DNA of 64,000 nt, from NCBI GenBank assembly GCA_007258455.2, contig VDFB02270651.1, forward strand, positions 697,298,197 through 697,362,196, written 5' to 3'. Shown here piece after piece: positions 1 to 10,617 of the stretch (positions within the stretch are counted from its first letter, which is position 1; each line of letters begins with the position of its first letter). The translations under genes and the position numbers were made by a program. The notes below the pieces were generated by a model that saw nothing but the letters and a program-made list of their open reading frames with translations, was not told the DNA's origin and did not search any database. The DNA is from Sequoia sempervirens (lineage: Eukaryota > Streptophyta > Pinopsida > Cupressales > Cupressaceae).

Positions 1-13
1 CTTATTATAGTAA

Positions 14-1593
14 CAGGCCGCACAAGCACAAGCTGCACAAGCACAAGCTCAAGCGCAAGTGCAAGCTCAATATCAAGCACAGCAAGTGCAAGCACAAGCA
101 CAAATTCTTGCACAAGCAGCGCAATTGCAGGCATATCAACAAGCATTGAAGCAATACCAAGAGCAACAAGAAGCAGCAGAATTAGTAGCCCAACAACAAG
201 CATTGTGGGAACAACAACAAGCACAACAACAAGTGCTATTGGAGCAGCAACAAGCGCAACAATAAGCCCAAATCCTAGTGCAACAACAACAAGATCAACA
301 GCAGGAATCATTCATACAAAAGCAAGTAGAAGCCTACTTTGCTTGCCAAAACATGCAGATACCATCAAACAACGCACCAAACAACCCATCCATCCAACCC
401 ATAACCCAAACCACAACCCAAAACATTTTCATCCCACCCCGTGATGCCCAGAGTGATGTAACGACATGACTTAGGTTGCTCTCACAACAAGTGCTCAACC
501 TTCAATTAGGGCGAACAACTAAAATGCCAAGTAACTTTTGTCCTGATCCATTCGATAGGAGCCTAGACATGAAACCATTCCCTAAGGGATTTGAAATCCC
601 CAAATTTGACAAGTATCGAGGGATGGGAAACCCTGAAGATCACATCAGGGAATTCCAGGTTCATTGTATGGAAGTCACATATGACAATACGTATCTGATG
701 CGGCTATTCCCGAGGAGCTTGGCAGGTCTCGCTATAGAATGGTTCTCTCACTTACCCACAAGCATTAGAACATTCCAATAAATCAGAGATGAATTCATTA
801 GGAATTACGCATGTAACATTACAATGGATGTCAGTCTCGAAGAACTCTCCGCTCTAAAACAAGGAAAGAATGAGTCTTTCACCTCATTCCTTCAACAATG
901 GTGATCCAAGGCCAATCAGAGCAAGTGGACCATGCCAGAGGAACAACAAGTCTGTACAATCATCGCGAACCTTGAAAGTTTCCTATCATTCCATCTCAAG
1001 GTTCAGGGTATCACTACATATGAACAATTGATCTCCAAGGTGCTCAACATCGAAAGAGCCCTTGTGACCCAACCTACCGAATCAACATCATAGCATGAGC
1101 CACAAAACAATCACCCACCATCAAACTACAATGATAAACCTCATACATGGGCAAGAAACAAGAACATCACTAATGATGGCATCGTTGATGCCAAGGTGGT
1201 CATTAGTGGTCCACACCAACATACACCCACACCGCAAATCCAAACACAACATATCAACCTAATAACAATCCAATCATCAACAATCTCAATGACCAAAGGG
1301 GACCGCCACAATGCAAAACTTATCCAAAATGCAAATACGCTATTTTGGGGGAACCATTGGAGGACATAATGAAAAAATTGATTGACGAAAAACTTATCAA
1401 ACCTCCTACATTCGAAAACTACTAAGAACCTGATGTCAAACCTCCGTGGTATAATGAGAACCAACTTTGTGAATTTCACAAAATCAATGGTCATACCATG
1501 AACAACTACATGAGACTCAAAAATACCATCCAAGATCTTATCGACAAGAAAATCATAAACGTTGAAACACCCACAGGGAATTAGGATCTTAAA
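14..1593 (+). pseudogene. gag: gag relic of the Tat element (Q-rich N-terminus, capsid domain, zinc knuckle)
   Basis: Gag forms the virus-like particle and binds element RNA. One frame stays readable from about 14 to 1190, interrupted by stops at 263, 467, 779, 902 and 1091. The first 150 residues are glutamine/alanine-rich. From about 580 a retrotransposon gag (capsid) domain follows, with FDKYRGMGNPEDHIREF and EWFSHLP, typical of plant Gypsy Gag. After a frameshift between about 1190 and 1350 the protease frame is reached. A zinc-knuckle relic CEFHKINGHTMNNY lies at about 1470-1511, with C-x2-H-x4-H spacing but Tyr where the last Cys is expected. Further stops are at 1423 and 1582. Most stops read as changed Gln or Arg codons. 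The true start lies outside the window. Confidence 0.88.
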
Positions 1594-1599
1594 ATCTAC

Positions 1600-2691
1600 A
1601 TGAATTCGATGCTGAATCACGGCAATAAAGGGAATAAAAATGATAAGGGGAAGGGCAGTGTAAATCATGTCTATGAAACTGTCATTCCCTCCCTAAATGA
1701 GGACTGCATGGTCATCACCATCAAGGGCGCCCATGCTGAAGATTGTGGAGTCACCATTGCAGGATCATCCCAACCTCATAGAGTCCCTTCATCTAGAGCC
1801 ATTCTGCATACCTACAATGTTGTAGAGAAACTCAAGAGAACGCCAACACACATCTCCATCATGGAGTTGTTAAAAATATCATTAGTGCATAAAAAGATCC
1901 TTGAGGAAGCACTAGCCTCATCCACTGTCCCCATAGATCTTGATGCGGAGCAATTCCAAGTTATGGTCAGAAATATCATAACACCTAATCTCCTTACATT
2001 CTCTGACCAATATTTCCCTGCCCAACCATCTCACAACTGTGCACTTTACTTGGAAGCCATTGTACACAAAAGCAAAATCAAAAGGGTCCTGGTGGATGGA
2101 GGTGCAGGTTTAAACATTTGTTCTCTCAGCCTCGTTAAGCAGTTGAAAATATTAGAAGATTCCATTGACAAAAGAAAAGGCATCACAATAAGAGCATATG
2201 ATGACCAAGAAAGAGTGTCTCAAGGCATGATTAGGATCCCTATCCAAGTAGAGCCAACACTCATGGAAACCACATGTCATGTCTTGGACCTTGAACTGCC
2301 ATACAATATCCTCCTAGGACACCCATGGATCCATGCGATGAAAGTCGTAGCATCAACCTTCCACCAATGTGTGAAATTCACACATAATGGACAAGAGGTT
2401 ACCGTTCGTGGGGATCCTGAGCCATTCTCATATTGCAAAAATTTTGAAGCCAAGTATTACAAAATCCCCCAAGTGACAAAGAATGATGAAGGCCCATCCA
2501 TACCATACATCGACCTTACAAATCTCGCGTCCACTTTTGCGATAAGGACACCTGCCATCCTCGCCATTCCCACCATCTCTGACATCAAGCTCATCATCCA
2601 GGATGACAGTTGTGGAAGCTACAAACTCCCTAACAATGCTTTCATGATAGGAGAGTTACCACAATCTCCTAGATCATGGGGACGCCCATAA
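1600..2691 (+). pseudogene. Retroviral-type aspartic protease region of the Tat element
   Basis: The segment is open for 363 codons. The active-site motif VLVDGGAGLNICSL begins near 2086, with the catalytic Asp at 2095-2097. Tat and related plant Gypsy elements commonly have DGG in place of the canonical D-T/S-G. A hydrophobic stretch LELPYNILLGHPWIH about 65 residues later matches the second conserved block of retropepsin-like folds (the ILG turn). The enzyme would cut the Gag-Pol polyprotein. The frame continues past a stop at 2689 into the G-patch. It is part of a gag-pol frame, so the apparent start at 1600 is only the first open codon after a stop. Confidence 0.9.
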
Positions 2692-3600
2692 GAAAATCAA
2701 GCTTCCACATCACAAACGTATCCTGAGGATTATCCCAAATTCATAAGATGGGGAGACCTTGGTCATGAGGTCATTGAAGTAGATCCATCTCACATGTTGT
2801 ATCAAGATGAAAGACCGGCAGCTAATTTACCAATGGACGAAAGAAGTAAGGGCCTACACATGATGCTTGCAATGGGCTACAATAGAAATCAAAGACTGGG
2901 ACAAAATGACAATGGTCTCATAATACCTATCATGCCTGAGATGCAACCCATAACAAATCTTGGTCTTGGATGTGCCACTCCATGAATAACCATACATGGC
3001 CAAAGTCCTCTGGTTAGAGCCGCTAATGTTTCTCCTCAGCCAGTACTAGTACAAGTACACTCACCAATAGTCACAGGTAGGGACACACATAATTTTATAA
3101 CTGAGCCCTATATTAGTAGTGATGATGAAGATACCATATCCAATCTACCTAGGCTATTCGAAGATACCACCCTGTTTATGATTAGTACCATATCCTTTGA
3201 ACTAGATAGTCAAAATCATGAGATTCGTCTAGTCTACCCACAATTGATCGATCATGACCAACAAGGACCACCAGTTCTCATCACATTCAAAAACAATGAG
3301 GCACTCTCAAAATTCATGGGACTAAGGGATAATATTCTAGATGGAGACCACAAGGCAGGGTTTATAATGGAGTTGGACACACATGCCTACTATGGGGAAA
3401 AGATTGAATCCTTCAGTCGCAAAAGTGAGAAACTAAGAATCATATCCAAGTCCTTGAGTGAAAACCACACTATGGCACTCTCTGACAAGAAAATAGTAAA
3501 AAGAAAGGACATATCCAATGGTGAAAACCTCTCTGAGGTGCTCGAGGATGAAGGATTCAATCTTCCCCTATGAGCTATTCATCAGGAGAAGTCAGCAGTC
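2692..3600 (+). pseudogene. G-patch domain and protease-RT spacer of the Tat polyprotein
   Basis: This continues the protease frame through stops at 2689, 2983 and 3571. At about 2848-2922 the peptide MLAMGYNRNQRLGQNDNGL has the spacing of a G-patch (GxxMLxxMGxxxGxxLGxxxxG). Two of its usual glycines are changed. G-patch domains bind nucleic acid and are known downstream of the protease in betaretroviruses and in some plant Gypsy polyproteins. The rest is an acidic linker of unknown role, including SSDDEDTISNLP near 3115. I infer an RNA- or RT-associated role from family knowledge only. Confidence 0.72.
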
Positions 3601-4401
3601 TTGGCTAAAAAATGCAATCCAGTCAACATAGGAATAGAGGAGACCCCACATATCACATTCTATGTGGAATCACTATTATCAAAAGAGCAAGAACTCTTAG
3701 CAGCATTCCTAAAGGAGAGACAAATAAACTTCGCATGGAGTTATGTTGATATGCCAGGGCTAGATCCAGAGACAGTTGTCCATCATTTAGCAGTATATCC
3801 AGAAGCAAAAATAGTCAAACAAAAGCTTCAAAAGATGCATCCTCAAATAGCCTTATTAGTCAAAATGGAGCTCAAAAAGTTGTTAGATGCAAGATTTATC
3901 CAATCAATTGATTATCCAGAATGGGTGTCAAATTTGGTACCTATTTCAAAACTTGACGGAGCTCTCAAAATCTGTATGGACTTCAGAGATTTGAACAAGG
4001 CATGTCCCAAGGATGATTTACCGCATCCCAATATCGACATGATTGTGGACATGAAAGCAAGACATGAGATGCTATCACTAATGGATGACTTTTCAGGATA
4101 TAACCAGATCATGATAGCAAAGGAAGATCAACATAAGACTACCTTCACTTGTCCATGGGGGACCTACTACTGGAACATGATGCCATTTGGCCTAAAGAAT
4201 GTAGGAGCAACCTATCAAAGGGCCATGACACTAATATTCCATGACATGATTCACAAAATAGTCAAAGACTATGTCGATGACATTCTAGCTAAGTCAAGAA
4301 AAAGACAAGATCATATAGCAACCCTAGGTGCTATCTTTGACAGACTAGAGGAATACAAAGTCAGATTAAATCCCAAGAAGTGTGTCTTCAGCATACAATA
4401 A
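3601..4401 (+). pseudogene. Reverse transcriptase domain of the Tat element
   Basis: RT copies element RNA into DNA. The palm motifs are in order: LKICMDFRDLNKACPKD near 3967, LMDDFSGYNQI near 4078, MPFGLKNVGATYQRAM near 4180, and the catalytic box YVDD at 4270-4281. All catalytic aspartates are present in this stretch, which has no internal stop. The wording of the motifs is typical of plant Ty3/Gypsy. The stretch ends at a stop at 4399, and the same frame continues with GKLLGYIVS, a conserved RT thumb-region phrase. Activity is unlikely because the surrounding polyprotein is full of stops. Confidence 0.95.
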
Positions 4402-4908
4402 GGTAAATTGCTAGGATACATAGTGTCCATGAGGGGTATCGAGGTGGATCTGGCAAAAGTGAAGGCAATCCTTGAAATGGAAGCACCAAAGACATTAAAA
4501 CAACTGAGAGGTCTCTAAGGCAGGCTTCAATCCATCTGACGATTTATAGCACAATTGGTAGACAAGAAAAATCCATATTCTCACCTACTCCACAAGGGGG
4601 TTGCATATAAATGGGATACAAAATGTGAAGAGGCATTCAACAAGATCAAGGAATATCTACTGACACCACCAGTGTTAATGCCACCTATCCCACGAAATCC
4701 ATTAATCTTATATGTGTCAGCAACAACAACAACCCTTGGAGCTCTCTTGGATCAACATGATGAAAATGGAATGGAGAGGGCTATCTACTATATCAGCAGG
4801 ACAATGGTCGGCCATGAGCTAAATTACTCATTCATCGAGAAAGCTTTCCTTGCAGTAGTGTTTGCATCCCAAAAACACCTATGTATTCTGAGAATCCCCT
4901 TGTATTAG
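4402..4908 (+). pseudogene. RT thumb and first RNase H domain, truncated
   Basis: Same frame as RT, with stops at 4399, 4516 and 4537. It contains GKLLGYIVSMRG, then the RNase H-like RT-linked domain: AFNKIKEYLLTPPVL near 4636, LGALLDQHDENG near 4737, AIYYISRTM and ELNYSFIEKAFLAVVFASQKH up to about 4880. After that the frame is lost. The C-terminal part of this domain and the connection region expected before the second RNase H are missing. This looks like an internal deletion of several hundred bases near 4880-4905 with a frame change. Confidence 0.88.
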
Positions 4909-5507
4909 AGTTTCCTGATGAGTCTATTTTTAACCTCAACATTGTTGATCACTGGAAACTATACTTCGATGACTCATACACACAACATGGATCAGGATTC
5001 GGTGTCTTCTTCATCACTCCACAAGGGGACTGCATACCAAGGTCATACAAACTAGCATTTCCTTGCACAAATAACATAGCAGAATATGAGGCTCTGACTA
5101 TAGGTCTCAGGATAACAGTACAATGGAATATCATAGCTCTCAAGGTCTATGGCGACTCATAGTTGATCATAAATCAAGTCAATAATGAATATCAGACTAA
5201 GGATGATAAGCTCACTCCATACAAGAAATTGGTGGAGACTCTAAAGGAATCCTTCATTGACATAACATTTGAGCAGATTCCAAGAACCAACAATAGAGCA
5301 GTAGATGTGATGGCAACAATAGGATCCTTGCTGAATATCCCTAACAATGTCCCAAGATACAAATTTTTGATTGAACAGCTTCTCGTTCCTGCATTCGAGG
5401 TACCGAAATTACAATTCATGTGTGAAATCATTGGTCCAGGTGATCCTTGGTACTATGACATCTACACATATCTTCACATAGGAGTCATATCCGCTGACCT
5501 CCCATAA
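4881..5507 (+). pseudogene. Second (archaeal-type) RNase H of the Tat element
   Basis: A second RNase H occupies a new frame, broken by a stop at 5160 and ended by one at 5505. Visible catalytic blocks are WKLYFDDSYTQHGSG (first Asp, near 4954), AEYEAL (Glu, near 5080) and VYGDS (Asp, near 5147), then a stop followed by LIINQVNNEY. The later block RTNNRAVDVMATIGS near 5283 contains the fourth catalytic Asp region. In Tat elements this domain is an extra copy of plant/archaeal type beside the RT-linked RNase H. Its presence is the main reason for the lineage call. Confidence 0.9.
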
Positions 5508-6704
5508 AACCTTAAACGAACCTTTATCAAAAAGGCATCTAGATTTGTCATCCTAAGTGATACCTTACATCGTAGAAGCATAGAAGGTACCTTGCTACGC
5601 TGTCTAAACGCTAAGGAGGCATTAACCGCTCTAAGCAAGGTTCACAACAGTATTTGTGGTTCACACTCAAGTGGAATGACCATCGCCAAGAAATTACTGA
5701 GGGTGGGGTATTACTATCCCACAATGGAAAGAGAAGCACATGATCATGCTAAAACATGTTTACAATGTTAACAGCATGGGGATCTCATCCATGCTCTAGC
5801 TCAAGAGCTTCACCTGATCGTCACACCATGGCCTTTTTCACAGTGGGGACTCAATCTCATTAGCAAAATCACACCCACTTCATCCAATGGCCACAAGTTC
5901 ATTATCACTACAACTGAGTACTTCACTAAGTGGGTTGAAGCCATACCCATGACATATATCACTGGGAAGCAGATCTAAAAATGTATCCTAAACTATCTCA
6001 TCTGTCGTTACGGCATCCCACATGATATTATCTTAGATAATGGGACACCCTTCAAGAACCAGGAGATTCACGACCTGTGTGAGAAATTCAAAATCCAGCA
6101 TCACTTCTCCACCCCATACTATCCCCAAGGCAATGGCCAAGTAGAAGCCATGAACAAAACCATCCTCAAAATCCTTAAGAAAATAGTCAATGACGCAGGT
6201 CGTGATTGGCACTTGCAGCTTAATCCTGCCCTTTGGGCTTATCGAACCAGCATCCACACACCCACTGGTGCCACCCCCTTCTCATTGGTCTATGGATCAG
6301 AAGTTGTCCTCCCCATTGAGATCAAGCTCCCATCCCTCAGAATATCATTGCAAAACCTCATCACAGATGAGGAATATCGAGTATCAAGACTAAACGAGCT
6401 GGAGTTACTGGATGAGAGAAGGATAGATGCTTTAAATCACTTTCAAGTCTATCAAAATAGACTCAAATGAAGCTACAACAAGAGGATCAGAAGCAGGACA
6501 TTCCAAGTTGGAGAATTGGTATTAAAAGAAAATCAGAAGAATGTCCCAAATCCTAGTAGCAAAGACAAGCTCGAACCCAATTGGTTAGGGCCTTTCATCA
6601 TCACAACAAGTTATAAATCAAGGGCATACCAGCTATCAACACCTGAAGGGGAACCTCTGTAGGAGCCCATGAATAGCTCCCATCTCAAAAAGTTTTATGC
6701 CTAA
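5508..6704 (+). pseudogene. Integrase of the Tat element
   Basis: Integrase inserts the cDNA into the genome. This is the same frame as the second RNase H, with stops at 5505, 5769, 5976, 6468 and 6660. The HHCC zinc-binding N-terminus reads VHNSICGSH with CLQC at about 5640-5768. The core shows WGLNLISKI near 5844, LDNGTPF near 6036 and NGQVEAMNK near 6132. The first catalytic Asp of the DDE triad is Asn at 5853-5855; the second Asp and the Glu are present. The C-terminal part ends in PNWLGPFII and NSSHLKKFYA before a stop at 6702. Confidence 0.92.
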
Positions 6705-8507
6705 ATCTTTCAAAGTATAAAACCAGAAAATCCAAAAAATAGAAAAAGTACTAAAAAAATGGTCACTTAGATGAAAATCTGGAAAATAGGTGTCTTGGTA
6801 ACAAAAAAAATAAAAATAAAAAAAGTAATAAAAATAAAATAAAATAAAAAAAAGGATCAAAAAAATCGTCCTCTAGTGAAAACCACTTTGGTGGCACTTT
6901 AGTCAAGTACCTCGGTGAAAACCTGGCAAACGGGCGCCGTGTGTAAATAAGCACTTTTCATCCACCAGGATCTTTATGGCTTGATCTACATCATCCATCC
7001 ATTTCGCTTCCATCATCCATCGCATTCAGGTCTCCGTCCATCACACATCCACTCACATTCACACCATAGCTTGGTCCTGCATTCGCAATATGATCCCTCC
7101 TAGTACTACTCGGCCCATCCTCAAGGTCAATTTGTCCTACCTTTATCAAAGTAGTCTATTGCATTGCTAGGGGCACATTCTCATTGGATCGGATTCATGT
7201 ATATTCTTAAAGTCCTCAAATCAGAAAATTAGAAAAATCCAAAAACATTCAAAACACATCAAAATCCAAAAACAAGTCAAAAAGTCATTCAAAAAGCCAA
7301 AAACAAGGTTGTCTTGTCAAACTAAATCATCTCTGAGCTTGAATGTAGGAAAGGTTGATCTTTGATAATCCCTCAAGACATTTAGGTCAGTCCTATAGGA
7401 GTCCATCATAATAAACTGACATCTCATCTATAAATCGGTCAAGTCGTCAGTCGAACTACGTGGTGTTTGCGTGTATAACGTAGGCAAGGATAATCTGTCG
7501 ATCAGCCCTCGAGACCCCTAGGATAGGTCTCTAGGTTAGTTTCTTGGTCAAAATCTCAAAAAATCCCAAAAACATTTGGAAAAATCAAAAAAATCAAAAC
7601 ATTTGGAAAATCTCAAAAAAATACCAAAAACAGCCTTAGAACATTGCGAAACATCAAAAACATCCAAATATTTGAGAAAAATCCATCTCATCTCGCTTAT
7701 ACCTGCAATAAACATTAATCATAATAAATTGATCATCATCATCAACCTTTGGTGAAACAGTCAAAAACAAGTCTAGCAGTTTAAATGCAGAACTCAAAAT
7801 GTCTGGTCTAAAGTCTAAGTCAGTAAGTAAGCATGTTGGTTATCTCTTCATATTGGTAACTCATCATCTGAATTTGTCCCATATCAATCATCCCTTATAA
7901 ACAAAATGATGTGCCGCCATCCACTAACATGTCCTAGGATGAATCCTTTCTACAAAGGGCATTATCTCTTGGCAATAAGTTTCGGTTATCATCCTTAGAA
8001 AACACATCCCTTTTTCGTTAGCGGTATTGAAGAGCATCAGTTTGTTTGTTTACTTGGTCTTTTTCTGTTGACTTATCTTATTTACGCTCATTCCAAGGAT
8101 GTCTCGATGATATCCCAAAGTAGAGGATTTAGAGAAATAGGAATGGCGCAACGATCATTATCTTTTGTCTACTGTGCTTGTTGGACGTACTTGTAATATA
8201 ACCTCGGCGAATACTTGCTTCGTTAGGTATGTACGGAAGAGGTCTAGGACAACTTGTTGACTATTGTATAGAAAGGTTTACCTTTCCATGTTTTGGTCTG
8301 AGGTGTCTGAAACTTCTGAAGTGCATCCTAGCAAGGTTTCTGTATGTCAGGTGTGAACAAGAATACTCCTATCTGTTTGTTAAGTCAAAGTCCATCACAC
8401 TAAGTACCACGCCATCCTGGTTGTCTATACCTTGATGCATCGTACCAAGTGTGTTATCAAACATAAGAAAATTTGGCCCTTTGAAAATCCCAACTCCTCG
8501 ACAAGTA

Positions 8508-8530
8508 TCATCATCATCATCATCATCATC
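8508..8530 (+). repeat. (CAT)n microsatellite
   Basis: About seven to eight perfect CAT/ATC units run in a row inside the 3' region of the Tat element. Confidence 0.95.
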
Positions 8531-9360
8531 TGCATTTACGTCATCATGTGTCTTGTTGAAATAACTTCTTCTTTTCTTACTAATCACGCTAACAAGGTAC
8601 TATGATAGTTGATCATCATCACCATCACCAGCATCAATCCTGCATCCACAAATCATTAACATATTGCATACACATCTCATATAAAAAGCATATCATATAG
8701 GAAACATACACATCACATTTTAAATAGGTGCATTCATGACACTGCATTCCACCCATTACATTACATCTCATAGCATTATATTGATCATTGCATAAGCATT
8801 CATTTGCATTTCATAAGCACTTCATATTATCATTACATAAATCACCACATAACATGAACAAAAGCATCTCATAATCATAAACAATAGGAGCATAAGCATT
8901 AATTCATCAGGCATACATATCATCGCATTAACATATCATTGCATCACATACATCATCATTTAGGATAATAAGATTTGTTATTCTAAGCATTTCATACCAT
9001 CATTTCATTTGCATCATATCACAGCCATCGCATCATATTATATTCACCCATAAATCAACTCATATATAAGCATTTTTTCACATCATTGCATCAAATCATT
9101 TCACATATCATATCGGCATAAAATAGATAAAATCATTGCATAAAAATCATTTGCATCCATAAAAACATCATTGCAAAGCATATAGAAATAAACCATCCAT
9201 GCATAAATAAAAGTACATGGTACATCTCATCAAAATCGGCTCATATATATCAACTGTCATAGTACAAAAAATAATCAGATCACTGTACATATGTGTTAAT
9301 CAATACAAAATGCCCATCAAGCTATCAAAAATGAGTCCATAAAGCACAAAAGGTACATCA

Positions 9361-10230
9361 TAAAGATCTGGATCAAGTTCGATCTTCGTGGATACTGCCC
9401 TCGCCCCTATCACCATGACCCTCTGGTGGTCTCTGACTGGCTCGCTCTAAGTACTCTGGGACCCAGTCTGCTCTAGGAACATGGTCATGGTAGGCTCGGC
9501 GGTAGTACTCTACCTCTCGAACAACCTCTTTGTAAGATTGGACCAGCACTGTACCCTGAGATGAGGAGGCTATCATGCTCTCAATCTGCTGCCTACGACC
9601 TAGCTATGTCATTGCATGTAGCTCTGCAACCTATTGCTACTACATAGCCTAATCCCTCTTGGCTTGTGCCTAGTCTCTCTCGTCCATCATTTCCTGTACC
9701 TATGCCTGTAACTGCAAAATGAAGGCATCCCATGCATCGGCCTGCCCTGTTGGCTGTGCCTGTGGTTGTGCATGAACCTGACCCTTACACTCGTCTCATG
9801 GTGGTGGGATAGGTAGATCTTGCTGTTGGTCCTGCATGGGGACATACCCATGACCTGGCCAAATTGGGGGCACCTCTGGTGGGTCCCGTCAGATCTCGAT
9901 CCTCGGACCTCGCCCTCACACTCATCCTCAACCCCTGCCTCTGACCCTGTATTCCTCTAGGTCCTCACCTGGAATATTCAACCAGAGAGGAGGCCTGAAC
10001 CAATCCCTGTATGCCTGTGTCGTGCCCAGATCTACCAATCCCTGATCATAGGCCCAAGGTTGGACCACCAATGTCAAAAACTGTCAACCGCCTCTGCGGT
10101 AGGAATACCTGGCCCCCATGACACCTTTGTCATGCTACGTGTAAACACGGCTACATAGCCATCATCTAGCTGATCCTCAGGAGGTCAGAGCTCGATTAGA
10201 CTCAAGATTTGCTAGCGGAGGTGTGTGAAA
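9361..10230 (-). pseudogene. Antisense ORF relic in the 3' region of the Tat element
   Basis: On the minus strand a frame remains readable across several stops. Its last 67 residues (9373-9576) are open and end in HEDRT. Upstream, in the same frame, LGRRQQIES and VAELHAMT are separated by TAG codons that look like former CAG glutamine codons, giving a glutamine-rich stretch. The GC content is higher than in the flanking element DNA, as expected for former coding sequence. Tat-lineage elements such as Grande and Retand are known for an extra ORF in this position, sometimes antisense to gag-pol. Its function is unknown. I recognise no domain. Confidence 0.55.
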
Positions 10231-10603
10231 ATGACTTGAAAGTGACCCCTCGGGCCCCTTTTAAGCCTAGAAATTAGGGTTTTTTGACCCTCTAGGGCTG
10301 TCATGCTAGGGTTTTGGACCCCCAAACCTATTTTCATCCATTCAAGGCTTGCTTTTCATTGTTTTATTGTGTTTAGACACGTTTTTAGCCTCTCGGACCC
10401 CTTTCGGACTTGTTACGAACTTTGCCACTTTTTTTGCAAGATCACCCAAAAAATGGGAATTTTCGTCCAATCTCTCGAGGGGGCATTATAATGGCATGTT
10501 TTCTCTCGCCATGCAGCAGTAGGGCAAGTTTTTAATAATAATTTTTTTTGGCTTTGATCGAGATCGTGTATTCTTTGAACCAACACAACAAGTGCATTGC
10601 TTC

Positions 10604-10617
10604 AAAGAGGGGCAAAA
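10604..10617 (+). promoter_or_regulatory. Polypurine tract of the Tat element
   Basis: AAAGAGGGGCAAAA lies directly before the LTR start TG. It would prime plus-strand DNA synthesis. Its form resembles the tracts before the LTRs at 54613 and 58946. Confidence 0.88.

Larger units (their letters stand above)
6705..10603 (+). other. Non-coding 3' region of the Tat element between pol and the polypurine tract
   Basis: The 3.9 kb is AT-rich with no plus-strand coding. From 6760 to 6950 two imperfect copies of a unit occur, ending in GAAAATCTGGAAAATAGG and GAAAACCTGGCAAACGGG. From about 8640 to 9200 the sequence is a loose reiteration of CATT/ATCA words. Long 3' regions with repeats are typical of Tat-lineage elements. 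Short telomere-box-like words (TTAGGGTTTT) occur near 10275 and 10310. Confidence 0.75.

Noticed and set aside
8640..9200. Possible satellite or CRISPR-like array of CATTGCAT words
   Set aside because: There is no fixed period and no spacer structure. It is a low-complexity part of the Tat 3' region.
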